Part shown: piece by piece, positions 33,157 to 41,096 of the stretch | Numbering within the stretch: position 1 is the stretch's first letter | How the letters are laid out: each line of letters opens with the position of its first letter | Assembly: GCF_014203705.1 (NCBI RefSeq) | Contig: NZ_JACHJR010000001.1 | Span: 992,001-1,056,000 of the forward strand | Reading direction: 5' to 3' | From: Kitasatospora gansuensis | GTDB taxonomy: Bacteria; Actinomycetota; Actinomycetes; Streptomycetales; Streptomycetaceae | Length of the DNA: 64,000 nucleotides | Translations under genes and position numbers: made by a program | Notes under the pieces: generated by a model | Databases searched by the model: none | Seen by the model: the letters and a program-made list of their open reading frames with translations, nothing else | What the model was told of the DNA's origin: nothing

Positions 33157-34416
33157 TCAACGCCACTCGAGGACGACGTCGCCGTAGCCGAGTGCGGTGG
33201 CGGCGTCCTGACCGCTGATCTGCTCGGGCTGGGCCCCGGGGGTGAGGGTGGTGACGTACGGCTGCTCGACCTTGGCCTGGACGGATCGGAAGAGCAGGCG
33301 CTTGCCGTCCGGTGAGACGGCGAGGGGGAGGTTCACCCGGTCGGTCACCGGGAGCAGGTCGGGGCCCGCGCCGTCCGTGGTCTTGCGCGAGCTGTCGGAG
33401 CGCAGCCGGTCGATGTCGACGGTCCAGAAGTTGTTGAGGTGCCGGGGAGGCGGGCCGGCCTGGCTGTACGCGCAGAGCAGGGTGTGGTTGTCGACCCAGC
33501 CGGACGGCCGGCATTCGGAGTCGGGGATGGGGAGGGCGCCCGTGGTCGCCAACGGCCCGCTCGCGGTGACGGGCGTGACGCTGTCGCCGTGCCCGTGGAC
33601 GAAGCCGGCGACCCGCTTGCCGTCGGGGCTGAACCGCGGATTCGGGCCGACCAGGCCGCGCAGCGGCGAGCCGCCGAGCACCAGGATGTTGTCGAGGGTG
33701 GCGGGCGGCTCGCCGGCCCACTGCTCGGTGATCTCGTGGCTGCCGGAGGTCGAGCGGCTGGCGATGTGCTGCTGGCGGGCGGCGTCGAGGTGGGTGAACC
33801 AGACGCTCCCGCCGTCGGGGGCGAACAGGGCGTCCTGTTCCTTCGGGGTGGTGGCGAAGCCGTTGCCGTCCCCGGTGAGGTCGGTGAACTTGCCCGCGCG
33901 GTCGACGTATCCGACGTGGCGCGCGCCGGTCCGGTCGTCGGCGGTGACGACCGCGAGCTTGGTGAAGTCGCGGTCGAAGAGTTGCCGGACCCGCGGGCCG
34001 AACGCCGCGTCCGAGGTGGCGGTTCCGCCGGCCGGTTCCTCGTGCGGCAGGTCGTTCGCGCACAGCGAGTAGAGGGCGCTCAGCTCCTCGTGGTCCCGCT
34101 TGTCGATCACCACCTGCGCGGGCAGGGTGAACTCCACCGAGGCCACCTTCTTCCAGGTGGACGGGTCGAACCCCTGGATCCACACCGTGGCGGGCCGGGA
34201 GGCGGGCACGGTGCAGCCGGCGCTGATCACCAGGTCCTTGCCACGGAACGTCGAGTCGCCGGTGCTCACGTCGGCCGCGTTCCGGCCCACCGGTGTCCCG
34301 CTGCTCGGCGGCACGGCCCCGGCCGTCCCGGCTGTGTCGCCGCCGGCGCAGCCCGCCAGCAGCGGCAGCGCGAGCACTGCCGCTGCGAAGGCCGACGCCC
34401 GATGCGTGAACTGCAT
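33157..34416 (-). CDS. Lipoprotein with beta-propeller-like repeats
   Basis: 419 aa. The signal peptide ends in the lipobox LAGC, giving a lipid-anchored Cys at residue 22. The mature protein has repeated strands of the WD40/PD40 type (NPRFSPDGKRVAGFV, LAVSPDGKRLLFRS, LFAPDGGSVWFTH), so a beta-propeller facing outward is likely. Function unknown. It lies 66 bases downstream of the radical SAM/PLP operon on the same strand, but a good -10 box (TACAAT, 34459-34454) suggests its own promoter. Confidence 0.75.
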   Translation of the reverse strand: MQFTHRASAFAAAVLALPLLAGCAGGDTAGTAGAVPPSSGTPVGRNAADVSTGDSTFRGKDLVISAGCTVPASRPATVWIQGFDPSTWKKVASVEFTLPAQVVIDKRDHEELSALYSLCANDLPHEEPAGGTATSDAAFGPRVRQLFDRDFTKLAVVTADDRTGARHVGYVDRAGKFTDLTGDGNGFATTPKEQDALFAPDGGSVWFTHLDAARQQHIASRSTSGSHEITEQWAGEPPATLDNILVLGGSPLRGLVGPNPRFSPDGKRVAGFVHGHGDSVTPVTASGPLATTGALPIPDSECRPSGWVDNHTLLCAYSQAGPPPRHLNNFWTVDIDRLRSDSSRKTTDGAGPDLLPVTDRVNLPLAVSPDGKRLLFRSVQAKVEQPYVTTLTPGAQPEQISGQDAATALGYGDVVLEWR

Positions 34417-34453
34417 GACAATCCCCCGTCAGATGCTTCGTCAGAAGATCGTG

Positions 34454-34459
34454 ATTGTA
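34454..34459 (-). promoter_or_regulatory. -10 box for the lipoprotein gene
   Basis: TACAAT on the minus strand, about 40 bases before ATG 34416, between the PLP-enzyme stop and the lipoprotein. A GGGGG-rich ribosome site follows. No clear -35 box. Confidence 0.45.
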
Positions 34460-34482
34460 ATGCTGTTCGACGATGGCCTTGC

Positions 34483-35481
34483 TCAGGTGCCGAAAGCCTC
34501 GGCAAGGCTGGTCAGGACGGAGCCGGACCAGTTGCTCTCCCCGAACACGCCCGCCGGTATGGCGAGTACGCCGTACTCGCATCGGAGCGTCTCCGCCGGG
34601 ATGTCCACCGGGAAGAAGTAGTTGCCGGGGCAGGTCCGGCTCGCCGTCGGAACTGCCCCGAGCACCTCGTCCGACAACCGTTCGAACAACTGCTCAGCCC
34701 GGGCGGCCAGTTGGTCGGCGACCTGCCGGGGCAGGTCAGCATGCTCGGTCAGCAGGCGGTCGGCGAGCCTCAGTTGGGCCTGCGTCGGCGGATCCGCGCG
34801 GAACGCTTCGGCCAGGTCGGCCTGCGCCGGGCCCAGCAGGACCACGCCGAACGTGCGTGGCCACAGCCAGCCCTTGGTGACCGAGTGCAGCAGGACCGCG
34901 CGCCCGGTGTCCAGCAGTCGCCGGGTGCCGGCGGCGAACGGGGCTCCCAGGTCGTAGACGCAGTCGATCAGCAGGTGACGGTGCGGTGATTCCTGCAGCC
35001 ACGCGATCAGCGCGGCGCACTCGGCATCGGAGAGGTATCGGCCGAGCGGCTTGCTGGGGTTGGCCAGCAGCAGGTACTCGGGCCGGTCGTCCGCCGGTGA
35101 GCTCGGCAGGGCCGGCGTCGGCAGCGTCGGGTAGGACGCGGGCGCCAGGCCGGCCGCGCGGGCCAGGTCGAAGTAGACCGGGTACACGTCGCTGGGCAGC
35201 CACAACCGCGCCTGCACGGAGTGCAGCCAGTGGAACACCACCCCGAGCCCGTGCCGGACCCCTCGGCTGACCATGGCCCGGCGGGACCACTCCTCCGGCA
35301 GCTCGAACCGCCGCAGCCAGGCACGCGCGAGATCGCACCGGTACACCGTGCCCGTGTCGGCCGGCTGCTCCGGCCGCAGCGGGGCGAGCGCCCGGTACAC
35401 GTTGGTCTCGGCAGCATCCAGAAGGGACGGGGAAGTACTGAGTTGCCGCTGCCGGAATTCCTGGAACTCGTCGAACCTCAT
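34483..35481 (-). CDS. PLP-dependent aminotransferase-like enzyme paired with a radical SAM protein
   Basis: 332 aa. Class I/II aminotransferase fold: NPSKPLGRYLS at 141-151 replaces the usual NPxNPTG substrate/cofactor motif, D173 and Y176 in LLIDCVYD match the PLP-ring Asp and following Tyr, and S200/K203 in HSVTKGWLWPRTFG gives the Schiff-base lysine. It is shorter than typical class I enzymes (380-400), mainly at the C-terminus. The start ATG 35481 overlaps the radical SAM stop as ATGA, so the two are translationally coupled. It may transaminate or decarboxylate the radical SAM product; no known pathway is recognised. Confidence 0.75.
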   Translation of the reverse strand: MRFDEFQEFRQRQLSTSPSLLDAAETNVYRALAPLRPEQPADTGTVYRCDLARAWLRRFELPEEWSRRAMVSRGVRHGLGVVFHWLHSVQARLWLPSDVYPVYFDLARAAGLAPASYPTLPTPALPSSPADDRPEYLLLANPSKPLGRYLSDAECAALIAWLQESPHRHLLIDCVYDLGAPFAAGTRRLLDTGRAVLLHSVTKGWLWPRTFGVVLLGPAQADLAEAFRADPPTQAQLRLADRLLTEHADLPRQVADQLAARAEQLFERLSDEVLGAVPTASRTCPGNYFFPVDIPAETLRCEYGVLAIPAGVFGESNWSGSVLTSLAEAFGT

Positions 35482-36830
35482 ACCGCTGCACCTGCCGGCA
35501 CGATCTCGCTGGCCCGGTCTTCCAGGGAGGCGTAGCAGCGTCCGTCGGCCAGGACGTTCCAGCTGCGGGCGATCCCGTTGGTGCGTTCCCAGAGCAGGCT
35601 GGGCTCGGTGTAGGCGGCGATCCGGATCGGGCGGCCGTTCCAGCTGCCGTGGTAGACCGGCGCGCCCCAGGGCAGGCGGCTCGCCAGTTCGAAGCCGTGC
35701 TGCTCGGCGAACCGGGTGACGACGGACAGCGAGACCTGGTGGTCCCGGCTCCACACGTTGGCGGCGCGGTCGAAGTAGAGCGACTCGGTGCTGGTGGAGA
35801 CGTAGAGCTCCTTGAAGCAGACTTCCTCGACGCCGAGAGCGGCGGCCCATGACAGGTAGTCGGCGACGCCGGCCGCGTCGGCCACACCGCCGTGCTGGAG
35901 TACGCAGATCAGCCTCATCCGCAGCTCCGGCCAGCGGTCACGTTCCACGCGCCAGGTGTCGATCACGGAGCTCACCGGCGTGCGCAGCATCATCAGCCGC
36001 TCGCTGGCGTCGTCGTCCTGGTGGTGCCGGGAGACTGCCAGCACGCTCAGGCCGGCGGCGCTCAGAGCGGCCAGTCGGTCGGCCCGGTCGGCGTGCTGAC
36101 CCTTCGCCAGGGTGTGCCCGTTGGTGATCAGGACGACCTTCGGGAAGGCCGCCGAGCAGGCGGACACCAGGCGCAGCTGCTGGTCGAACGGTATGAGCGT
36201 GGGCTCCCCGCCACCGGTGATCACCGCCCGCTCGGCACCCGCCGTACGGGCGCGCTCCAGCCAGTGGGCGACCGTGTCCCACGGGACCCGGGCCGGCGCC
36301 TGGTCGGTGGAGATCGAAGCCGCGGAGAAGCAGAACGAACACCGGGCCTGGCAGGCGGAGGCGACCGGCAGGATCGAAACCGAGCGCGGCCGGATGTCGG
36401 CGTAGCGCTGTGCCGATCCGTGCAGGTGCAGGGAGGCGGCCATCGCGTCCTCGACGGTGGTCGGGCGCAGCGTGAACTCGTCGCCTGCCTGGTCGAGTTC
36501 GTGGACGGCTGCCAGCCGGATGCGCGCCTCGTGCAGTTCCGTGCCGAGGCCGGTCGACAGGTTGGGCACCAGCTTGTCGAGGTCCACCGTGGTTTCCAGG
36601 ACCAGCAGTCGATCGCCCGGAACGGCCAGCCGCTCCAGCAGCCGTCGCGCCTTGCCGACGCCGATGCCCAACTCCTGACGGGTCAGCAGGTGGAACCGGT
36701 CGGGAAAGGTGCTCTCCGGAATCCCCGCCTTGCCGTAGGCGAAGGCGTACTTGTCGAACCCCTTCGCGAAGTTCGACAGCACGATGACGTGGAAGCGCTG
36801 GTCGGTACCGTTCATCCCGTCATCATGCAT
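35478..36830 (-). CDS. Radical SAM enzyme of unknown pathway
   Basis: 450 aa. The cluster motif CxxxCxxC is C160-C164-C167 (ASACQARCSFCFS), followed by GGGEP at 206-210, the SAM-binding GGE-type motif, and a barrel with LITNGHTLAKG and RMRLICVLQHGG. About 145 residues precede the barrel (RFHVIVLSNFAKGFDKYAF...), a domain I cannot assign. There is no SPASM-type cysteine cluster at the C-terminus, though a C-terminal ADGRCYASL segment has one Cys. ATG 36830 has GGAAG about seven bases upstream; ATG 36815 is the alternative. No precursor peptide is evident nearby. Confidence 0.8.
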   Translation of the reverse strand: MHDDGMNGTDQRFHVIVLSNFAKGFDKYAFAYGKAGIPESTFPDRFHLLTRQELGIGVGKARRLLERLAVPGDRLLVLETTVDLDKLVPNLSTGLGTELHEARIRLAAVHELDQAGDEFTLRPTTVEDAMAASLHLHGSAQRYADIRPRSVSILPVASACQARCSFCFSAASISTDQAPARVPWDTVAHWLERARTAGAERAVITGGGEPTLIPFDQQLRLVSACSAAFPKVVLITNGHTLAKGQHADRADRLAALSAAGLSVLAVSRHHQDDDASERLMMLRTPVSSVIDTWRVERDRWPELRMRLICVLQHGGVADAAGVADYLSWAAALGVEEVCFKELYVSTSTESLYFDRAANVWSRDHQVSLSVVTRFAEQHGFELASRLPWGAPVYHGSWNGRPIRIAAYTEPSLLWERTNGIARSWNVLADGRCYASLEDRASEIVPAGAAV

Positions 36831-36853
36831 GAACGGGCTTCCGGCCGATCGTG

Positions 36854-36859
36854 ATTATC
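36854..36859 (-). promoter_or_regulatory. -10 box for the radical SAM operon
   Basis: GATAAT on the minus strand, directly after the hairpin at 36859-36894 and about 24 bases before ATG 36830. No -35 box is visible, since that region lies in the hairpin. Confidence 0.4.
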
Positions 36860-36894
36860 CAGGGGCTCGGGACGGCAGAGCCCCGAGCCCCTGG
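36859..36894 (-). terminator. Hairpin derived from the repeat ends, after the helicase gene
   Basis: A 13-bp perfect stem CCAGGGGCTCGGG/CCCGAGCCCCTGG (36859-36871 with 36882-36894). The arms are the first part of the 115-bp repeat termini, so this looks like a shortened element working as a terminator 16 bases past the helicase stop. Confidence 0.7.
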
Positions 36895-36910
36895 TGGTGC
36901 ACCGGCTGCC

Positions 36911-39805
36911 TCAGCCGACCGAGCTGTACGCGATGATGCCGCGCCGGAGCGAGTCCACGGCCTTCCGGGCGGTGGACCGGAGCTTGGCGTCCTCGCCCGC
37001 CGCGTCCTGGATCTGGCCGAGCACGTCGATCAGCTGCTTGGTCCAGCGGACGAAGTCGCCGGCCGGGAGGTCGGCGTCGCGGAGCACCTGGTCGAGGTTG
37101 TGGCCGAGGGCCCAGCGGTAGGCGACCCAGGCGAAGCCGAGGTCGGGCTCGCGCTGGCCGACGCCCTCGGCGGTGTTGATCTTGTGCTGCTCCTCCAGGG
37201 CGTCCAGGTGGCCCCAGATCCGGATCATCCGGCCGAACGCCTCCTTGCTCGCGCCCTCCGGCACCCGGGGGGCGGCCGCGTCGTCGGACTGCCGCGACTC
37301 GTAGACCAACGCCGAGGCACAGGCGGCGAGTTCGGGCGGGCTGAGCTCGGCCCAGACGCCCTCGCGGATGCACTCCGAGGCCAGCAGGTCGAGCTCGCCG
37401 TACAGCCGGCCGAGGCGCTTGCCGTCCTCGGTAACGGTGTCGCCGCTGAGGTAGCCGAGGTCGGTGAGCAGGCCGCAGACCCGGTCGAAGGTGCGGGCGA
37501 TGGTGTGGGTGCGGGAGCGCATCCGGCGCTCCAGCAGCTCGGTGTCCCGGTGCAGGCGGTGGTAGCGCTCGGACCAGCGGGCGTGGTCCTCGCGCTCGTC
37601 GCAACCGTGGCAGGGGTGCTGGCGCAGCTCGGCGCGCAGCCGGGCGATCTCCGGGTCGTCGGCGGCGGCCGCCCGGCCCTTGCGGAACCGCTCGGGCTCC
37701 AGGTGGCCCGCCTTGGTGCGCAGGGCTGACGCCAGGTCACGGCGGGACTGCGGGCTGCGCGGGTTGAAGGACTTGGGGATCTTCATCCGGTCGACCGCCG
37801 TCACCGGGTACGGGAAGTCGATCATCGCGAGCCGCTTGACCTGCCGCTCGGAGGTGAGCACCACCGGGCGCGGGCCGTCCTGGTAGTCGGGGTGACGGAC
37901 TGTCCGGGGCGAGCGGCTGACCGGCGGCAGGCCGGGGTCGAGCACCAGCGCGAGCCCGGCGAACTTGCCGGTCGGCACGTGGATCACGTCGCCCGGCTTG
38001 AGCGCCTCGATCGCCTCGATCGCGGCGGCCCGGCGCTGGCCGGTGCCTTCGCGGGCGAGCTCGTTCTCCCGGTCCTTGAGCGTCCGACGGAGGTTCATGT
38101 ACTCGTCGAAGTCGCCGAGGTGACAGGTCATCGACTCGCGGTAGCCCTCGAGGCCGTCCTCGTTCTTCTGGACCTGACGGGCGATGCCGACCACCGCGCG
38201 GTCCGCCTGGAACTGGGCGAACGAGGTCTCCAGCAGCTCGCGCGAGCGGTGCCGCCCGAACTGGCCGACCAGGTTGACCGCCATGTTGTACGAGGGGCGG
38301 AACGAGGAGCGCAGCGGGTACGTCCGGGTGCCGGCCAGGCCGGCCAGCGCCTCCGGGTCGATGCCGCGCTGCCAGAGCACCACGGCGTGGCCCTCGATGT
38401 CGATGCCGCGGCGGCCGGCCCGGCCGGTGAGCTGGGTGTACTCGCCGGGGGTGATGTCGGCGTGGGTCTCGCCGTTCCACTTGACCAGCTTCTCCATCAC
38501 CACCGAGCGGGCGGGCATGTTGATGCCGAGCGCCAGGGTCTCGGTCGCGAAGACGGCCTTGACCAGCCCCTTCACGAAGAGCTCCTCGACCACCTCCTTG
38601 AACCGGGGCAGCATCCCGGCGTGGTGGGCGGCGATGCCGCGCTCGAGGCCGTCCAGCCACTCGAAGTAGCCGAGGACGTGCAGGTCCTCGTCGGGGATGT
38701 CGGCGCAGCGCTCCTCGACGATCGCGCGGACCGTCGCCCGGTCGCTGTCGCGGTTCAGCCGCAGCCCGGAGCTGAGGCACTGCTGGACGGCGGCCTCGCA
38801 GCCGGCCCGGCTGAAGATGAACGTGATCGCGGGCAGCAGGCCCTCGGCGTCGAGGCGTTCGATCACGTCGACCCGGCCGGGCGTCCAGACCCGGTTCGGG
38901 CGGCCGGTCGGCATCGAACGGCCCCGGCCGCGGCCGAACCGGTCGTCGCGCGAGCCGCGGTCGCCCTCGGAGCGGGCGAGCCGGACCAGTTCGGGGTTGA
39001 CCGCCTTGGCCGGGTTGCGCGGGGCGTTCTTGGGACGGCCGTCCACGTCCGGGTTGGCGAACAGGTCGTACATCCGGTTGCCCGCCATCACGTGCTGCCA
39101 GAGCGGCACGGGGCGGTGCTCGGAGACGATCACCTTGGTGCCGCCGCGCACGGTGTCCAGCCAGTCGCCGAACTCCTCGGCGTTGGAGACGGTGGCCGAC
39201 AGCGAGGCCAGCACCACCGACTCCGGCAGGTGGATGATCACCTCTTCCCAGACCGCGCCGCGGAACCGGTCGGCCAGGTAGTGCACCTCGTCCATCACCA
39301 CGTAGCCGAGGCCGTTCAGCGCGGAGGAGCCCGCGTAGAGCATGTTGCGCAGCACCTCGGTGGTCATCACGACCACCGGGGCGTCGCCGTTGACGCTGTT
39401 GTCCCCGGTGAGCAGGCCGACCTTGTCGGCGCCGTAGCGCTTCACCAGGTCGCCGAACTTCTGGTTGGAGAGCGCCTTGATCGGCGTGGTGTAGAAGCAC
39501 TTGCGGCCGGACTGCAGGGCCAGGTGGACGGCGAACTCGCCGACGATGGTCTTGCCGGAGCCGGTCGGGGCGGCGACCAGCACACCCTCGCCGTCCTCCA
39601 GGGCGCGGCAGGCCTCCAGCTGGAACTCGTCCAGCTCGAAGTCGTACAGCTGCTGGAAGCCGTAGAGGATGGTGGCCTGCTCCTTGGCCCGGCGGCGGAA
39701 CGCCGCGTAGGCCTCGGAGGGGCTGAGCTCCTCGGCGCCGGAGGGGCCGGAGGAGGGGCCGGGGGTGCCGGGGGTCTCCGGGTGTTCGGGCATGGCGCTG
39801 TTCAT
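36911..39805 (-). CDS. Ski2/Mtr4-like DEVH-box RNA helicase
   Basis: 964 aa. The helicase core has Walker A APTGSGKT (79-86), TTPIKALSNQKF, DEVH (172-175), LSATVSN, and in RecA2 AGMLPRF, ATETLALGINMPA and TQLTGRAGRRG. The C-terminal third includes a DSHCT domain (GLLTDLGYLSG...GRLYGELDLLASECIREGV) as in exosome helicases. It probably unwinds structured RNA for decay or processing. ATG 39805 follows AAGAGG by eight bases. GTG 39814, overlapping the stop of a 50-codon upstream ORF as GTGA, is an alternative that would imply coupling. Confidence 0.9.
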   Translation of the reverse strand: MNSAMPEHPETPGTPGPSSGPSGAEELSPSEAYAAFRRRAKEQATILYGFQQLYDFELDEFQLEACRALEDGEGVLVAAPTGSGKTIVGEFAVHLALQSGRKCFYTTPIKALSNQKFGDLVKRYGADKVGLLTGDNSVNGDAPVVVMTTEVLRNMLYAGSSALNGLGYVVMDEVHYLADRFRGAVWEEVIIHLPESVVLASLSATVSNAEEFGDWLDTVRGGTKVIVSEHRPVPLWQHVMAGNRMYDLFANPDVDGRPKNAPRNPAKAVNPELVRLARSEGDRGSRDDRFGRGRGRSMPTGRPNRVWTPGRVDVIERLDAEGLLPAITFIFSRAGCEAAVQQCLSSGLRLNRDSDRATVRAIVEERCADIPDEDLHVLGYFEWLDGLERGIAAHHAGMLPRFKEVVEELFVKGLVKAVFATETLALGINMPARSVVMEKLVKWNGETHADITPGEYTQLTGRAGRRGIDIEGHAVVLWQRGIDPEALAGLAGTRTYPLRSSFRPSYNMAVNLVGQFGRHRSRELLETSFAQFQADRAVVGIARQVQKNEDGLEGYRESMTCHLGDFDEYMNLRRTLKDRENELAREGTGQRRAAAIEAIEALKPGDVIHVPTGKFAGLALVLDPGLPPVSRSPRTVRHPDYQDGPRPVVLTSERQVKRLAMIDFPYPVTAVDRMKIPKSFNPRSPQSRRDLASALRTKAGHLEPERFRKGRAAAADDPEIARLRAELRQHPCHGCDEREDHARWSERYHRLHRDTELLERRMRSRTHTIARTFDRVCGLLTDLGYLSGDTVTEDGKRLGRLYGELDLLASECIREGVWAELSPPELAACASALVYESRQSDDAAAPRVPEGASKEAFGRMIRIWGHLDALEEQHKINTAEGVGQREPDLGFAWVAYRWALGHNLDQVLRDADLPAGDFVRWTKQLIDVLGQIQDAAGEDAKLRSTARKAVDSLRRGIIAYSSVG

Positions 39806-39810
39806 CGGCG

Positions 39811-39963
39811 TCACCTCTTCTTCCCGTGGGACTGCTGGCTGCCGTGCCGGGGACCGGCCGGGCGGGACGGGGGCGCAGACGGCGACGCCTGCGGCTGCGG
39901 GGCCCGGGCGGCGGTGGCCGTCCCAGGGGCGCAGCGGCTGTGGTTGGTGTGGTGATCGAGCAT
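39811..39963 (-). CDS. Small leaderless ORF upstream of the helicase, 50 aa
   Basis: 50 codons, starting MLDHHTNHSRCAPG and ending SQQSHGKKR; rich in Pro, Ala, His and Arg, probably disordered. 46 of 50 third positions are G or C. TAATGT lies nine bases before the ATG, so it may be leaderless. Its TGA overlaps a GTG start of the helicase frame (GTGA). It may be a genuine small protein or a translated leader controlling the helicase. No family recognised. Confidence 0.5.
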   Translation of the reverse strand: MLDHHTNHSRCAPGTATAARAPQPQASPSAPPSRPAGPRHGSQQSHGKKR

Positions 39964-39972
39964 CTCAGCCAG

Positions 39973-39978
39973 ACATTA
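39973..39978 (-). promoter_or_regulatory. -10 box for the small ORF and helicase
   Basis: TAATGT on the minus strand, nine bases before ATG 39963. It is the best -10 match in the gap. Confidence 0.45.
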
Positions 39979-40256
39979 CCCGTCTGGACCGACATCAACA
40001 GCACCGTTTTCGCCCCGATTGCGGGCCGGGCGGGTCGCCCGGTTGTCGACCTGTCGCCATGACGATCCGTCGACCTCGGGCCCGGGGGTCGCGGCGACGA
40101 CCCGACGCGCCCGGGCCAGTGTGGGGAGTAATCGAGGAGTGGCGTTTCGGGTCAGATCCTCAGTTGCAGAAGTCTTCATTTCGCTGACGGACGGTCACTT
40201 CCCGCCCCGCTTCGATCGATTCCGGGCAGATCGCCTGCGGGCACCGCCGTGCTTCC

Positions 40257-40262
40257 TACAGT
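40257..40262 (+). promoter_or_regulatory. -10 box for the roadblock-like gene
   Basis: TACAGT, about 54 bases before ATG 40316. No -35 box at the usual distance. Confidence 0.35.
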
Positions 40263-40315
40263 CGTCCCCACCGAGCCCGCCCTCCGACGCGGGCCTCGTC
40301 GACTGGAGGATCCCG

Positions 40316-40690
40316 ATGGCCAATCTGGAGAGCTCGCTCAAGGAAGCCATGACCATCGACGGCGCGATCGGCGTCGCCCTGGTCGACTACGACAGCGGAA
40401 TGGCGCTCGGCACCCTCGGCGACAACGCCGAGCTCGACCTCAACGTGGCGGCGGCGGGCAACACGGACCTGGTGCGGGCCAAGATGCGCACCATGCAGAT
40501 GCTCAACCTGCACGACAACGAGATCGAGGACATGCTGATCACCCTCACCACCCAGTACCACCTGATCCGGCCGCTCACCATGCCGAACGGGCGCGGGCTC
40601 TTCCTCTACCTCGCGCTCAACCGGGCCCGGGCCAACATGGCGATGGCCCGCCACCAGCTCCGCCGACTGGAGGCGACCCTTGAGCTCTGA
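40316..40690 (+). CDS. Roadblock/LC7-like small protein
   Basis: 124 aa. The pattern LKEAMTIDGAIGVALVDYDSGMALG followed by two helices and strands (IRPLTMPNGRGLFLYLALN) fits the roadblock/LC7 (MglB-like) fold, usually a regulator or scaffold for small GTPases. No GTPase or DUF742 gene adjoins it, unlike the conservon operons of Streptomyces. ATG 40316 follows GGAGGA by five bases. An ArsR regulator follows 56 bases later on the same strand, possibly cotranscribed. Confidence 0.65.
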   Translation: MANLESSLKEAMTIDGAIGVALVDYDSGMALGTLGDNAELDLNVAAAGNTDLVRAKMRTMQMLNLHDNEIEDMLITLTTQYHLIRPLTMPNGRGLFLYLALNRARANMAMARHQLRRLEATLEL

Positions 40691-40746
40691 CCGGCGGTCG
40701 GCCGCCGGCGGAGGATCACGGGCATCCGGAAGAGGGGAGGGCCGCG

Positions 40747-41073
40747 GTGCCCCAGCTGTACCAGGCCAAGGCGGAGCTGTTCCGGATGCTCGGGCACCCG
40801 GTGCGGATCCGGGTGCTGGAGCTGCTCCAGGCCGGGCCCACGCCGGTCCGTGACCTGGTGGTCGCGCTGGACATCGAGCCGTCCAGCCTGTCCCAGCAGC
40901 TCGCCCAGCTCCGCCGGGCCGGTCTGGTCACCGCCTCCCGGGAGGGCTCGACCGTGGTCTACGCCCTGGCCGGCGGAGACGTGGCCGACCTGATGCGGGC
41001 CGCCCGGCGGATCCTCACCGAGCTGATCGCCGACCGGGGCGAGCTGCTCGCCGAGCTGCGCGCCGCCGACTGA
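40747..41073 (+). CDS. ArsR-family regulator
   Basis: 108 aa. A single winged helix-turn-helix: FRMLGHPVRIRVLELLQAG, VRDLVVALDIEPSSLSQQLAQLRRAGLV, then the wing SREGSTVVYAL. There is no cysteine, so it is not a classical thiol-based metal sensor. GTG 40747 has GGGGAGG about seven bases upstream. Targets unknown. Confidence 0.88.
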   Translation: MPQLYQAKAELFRMLGHPVRIRVLELLQAGPTPVRDLVVALDIEPSSLSQQLAQLRRAGLVTASREGSTVVYALAGGDVADLMRAARRILTELIADRGELLAELRAAD

Positions 41074-41096
41074 CGGTCCGTCCGCCCGACGCCCCG

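Larger units (their letters stand above)
39964..40315. other. 352-base divergent gap
   Basis: Between the small ORF/helicase and the roadblock-like gene. I see promoter elements at each end (TAATGT minus, TACAGT plus) and a repeated GTCGACCT, but no gene. Short frames here are not GC3-biased throughout and lack ribosome sites. Confidence 0.5.
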
